64,000 nucleotides of DNA from Paraburkholderia tropica (GTDB taxonomy: Bacteria; Pseudomonadota; Gammaproteobacteria; Burkholderiales; Burkholderiaceae), in the NCBI RefSeq assembly GCF_914484835.1, contig NZ_CAJZAR010000072.1:1-64000 (forward strand). The letters are read 5' to 3'. The notes beneath the pieces are model-generated. The model did not search any database, was not told the origin of the DNA, and saw only the letters and a program-made list of their open reading frames with translations. Position numbers and translations under genes: made by a program. Shown here one piece after another: positions 63,910 to 64,000 of this stretch (within the stretch, counting starts at the first letter, position 1; every line of letters starts with the position of its first letter).

Positions 63910-63947
63910 AAACGGCGAAACACCTTCAGTGTTTCGCCGTTTCTTTT
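63910..63947 (+). terminator. Intrinsic terminator after cysC
   Basis: Perfect 14-bp stem AAACGGCGAAACAC / GTGTTTCGCCGTTT with a five-base loop, then CTTTTG. The remaining 50 bases of the window show no gene. Confidence 0.9.
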
Positions 63948-64000
63948 GCCGCTTCCTTTTTAGCTCGCCGCCCGGACCGAACTGCTGGCGACAGACTGGA

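Overview
The window looks like the chromosome of a high-GC betaproteobacterium of the Burkholderia/Paraburkholderia/Caballeronia group. This rests on gene order and protein character: zapA followed by 6S RNA, pepA-holC-DUF2486 divergent from lptFG, a one-component siroheme sulfite reductase with DUF934, and a waaA-kdoO-waaC lipopolysaccharide block. It was read by eye; no database search was run.

Region by region. 0-1 kb: 5' part of a FecCD-type ABC permease. 1.3-5 kb: a coiled-coil ZapB-like protein, zapA, 6S RNA, an EVE-domain protein, a SIMPL-domain exported protein, lgt. 5-14 kb: LysR regulator divergent from ilvD, a small cytochrome c, DUF2486, holC, pepA, lptFG, cbiX. 14-21.6 kb: a sulfate-assimilation and siroheme block on the minus strand (sulfite reductase, DUF934, cysH, cysD, cysN, cobA) with a divergent CysB-type regulator. 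Together with cbiX this supplies uroporphyrinogen methylation, chelation and the siroheme enzyme. 21.7-23.3 kb: an orphan amino-acid-type binding protein and an orphan DinJ-like antitoxin. 23.4-30.7 kb: a LacI-controlled minus-strand sugar operon (LacI, ABC ATPase, permease, binding protein, TIM-barrel isomerase, Gfo/Idh oxidoreductase) with a perfect LacI-type palindrome upstream. 31-32 kb: an isoaspartyl methyltransferase-like protein and a rhodanese.

32.5-44.2 kb: a complete urea system. urtABCDE imports urea, ureABC is the nickel urease, and ureDEFG are its maturation factors. Good sigma-54 promoter sequences precede both urtA and ureA, so nitrogen control (NtrC/RpoN) of both halves is likely.

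44.2-63.9 kb: cell-envelope polysaccharide genes: waaA, a Kdo hydroxylase, waaC, two membrane acyltransferases around a decayed IS3-type element, a phosphohexomutase, two Wzx-like flippases, three glycosyltransferases, lrgAB, galE and a stand-alone APS kinase. The stretch from about 47.8 to 52.9 kb has lower GC, long non-coding gaps and an IS remnant, and is the most accessory-looking part.

No clearly new system was found. The best leads are the paired sigma-54 promoters of the urea locus, the uncharacterised LacI sugar operon, the APS kinase sitting with polysaccharide genes in a genome whose CysH looks like an APS reductase, and the toxin-less antitoxin.
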